Positions 63,896-64,000 of a stretch of DNA of 64,000 bases are shown here, in pieces (within the stretch, counting starts at the first letter, position 1; each line of letters opens with the position of its first letter). The stretch is from Podarcis raffonei (taxonomy: Eukaryota; Chordata; Lepidosauria; Squamata; Lacertidae): NCBI RefSeq assembly GCF_027172205.1, contig NC_070614.1, forward strand, positions 37,392,001 to 37,456,000, read 5' to 3'. The position numbers were made by a program, and so were the translations under genes. The notes under the pieces are model-generated. The model searched no databases. It saw only the letters and a program-made list of their open reading frames with translations, and had not been told where the DNA came from.

Positions 63896-63928
63896 CTTTG
63901 AACACCTCCTCTTATGCCAGAAAGGAGC
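63896..63928 (-). CDS. Leader mini-exon of the Ig receptor
   Basis: A 33-nt exon with an excellent acceptor (tttctttcctcttcccag before 63928) and donor (gtaag after 63896). Entered in phase 2 it encodes LLSGIRGGVQ and leaves in phase 2, joining Ig1 to give a serine. The other two frames either stop or give a basic peptide. LILR, KIR and FcR-type genes end their signal peptide in just such a mini-exon (about 36 nt in LILR/KIR), often with VQ near the end. Exon 1, with ATG and the first half of the signal peptide, must lie to the right of the window. The short length makes this an inference from splice sites and phase. Confidence 0.65.
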
Positions 63929-64000
63929 CTGGGAAGAGGAAAGAAACATACATTTAGTGGATGGAGATAGTGTAATTCTTCTCCCCTTCACCAACACAAA
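63929..64000. other. Intron 1 of the Ig gene (partial)
   Basis: Sequence upstream of the leader mini-exon, running off the window. It contains its pyrimidine tract. Confidence 0.5.

Overview
The window is vertebrate nuclear DNA from a squamate reptile, most likely a lizard. This rests on intron-split immune-receptor exons and on a repeat set typical of squamates: a near full-length Bov-B (RTE) LINE, Sauria SINEs with the Bov-B-like tail, a young full-length L1, CR1/L2-type ends, Penelope-like ends, and hAT and Tc1/mariner-type MITEs. No prokaryotic feature is present.

Minus strand, right part (about 49.9-63.9 kb): an Ig receptor gene. A 33-nt leader mini-exon (63896-63928) is followed by seven single-exon Ig domains of the leukocyte-receptor-complex/A1BG type (Ig1 at 62.2 kb to Ig7 at 49.9 kb). 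Exon 1, with the start codon, lies beyond the right edge. Minus strand, left part (0.8-17.2 kb): eight single-exon group B SRCR domains (SRCR-1 at 16.8 kb to SRCR-8 at 0.8 kb) plus one SRCR relic. All exons that can be judged have phase 1 boundaries, except the leader and the acceptor of Ig1, which share phase 2. No leader was found before the SRCR set and no membrane anchor after Ig7. The two sets may therefore form one Ig-SRCR receptor gene of more than 63 kb that continues past the left edge, or two adjacent genes. Most exons have clean splice sites and open frames. SRCR-1 has a frame break and Ig3 lacks a normal donor.

Plus strand, middle (about 19.7-43.9 kb): three tandem duplicons, each carrying an intact single-coding-exon alpha-1,2-fucosyltransferase of the FUT1/FUT2 type (GT11; 369, 369 and 359 aa). 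Each duplicon starts with the tail of an unidentified gene and ends with a shared 3' flank. The duplicons differ by later insertions. The main one is a 6.2-kb L1 with two complete reading frames and an 11-bp target duplication, inside duplicon 2. If the Ig and SRCR exons are one gene, the fucosyltransferase array is nested antisense in a 32.7-kb intron.

The remaining sequence is introns, intergenic DNA and interspersed repeats, many with identifiable target-site duplications. LTR-type fossils are recorded only as located, broken remnants. All protein calls come from reading translated motifs by eye. No database search was possible.
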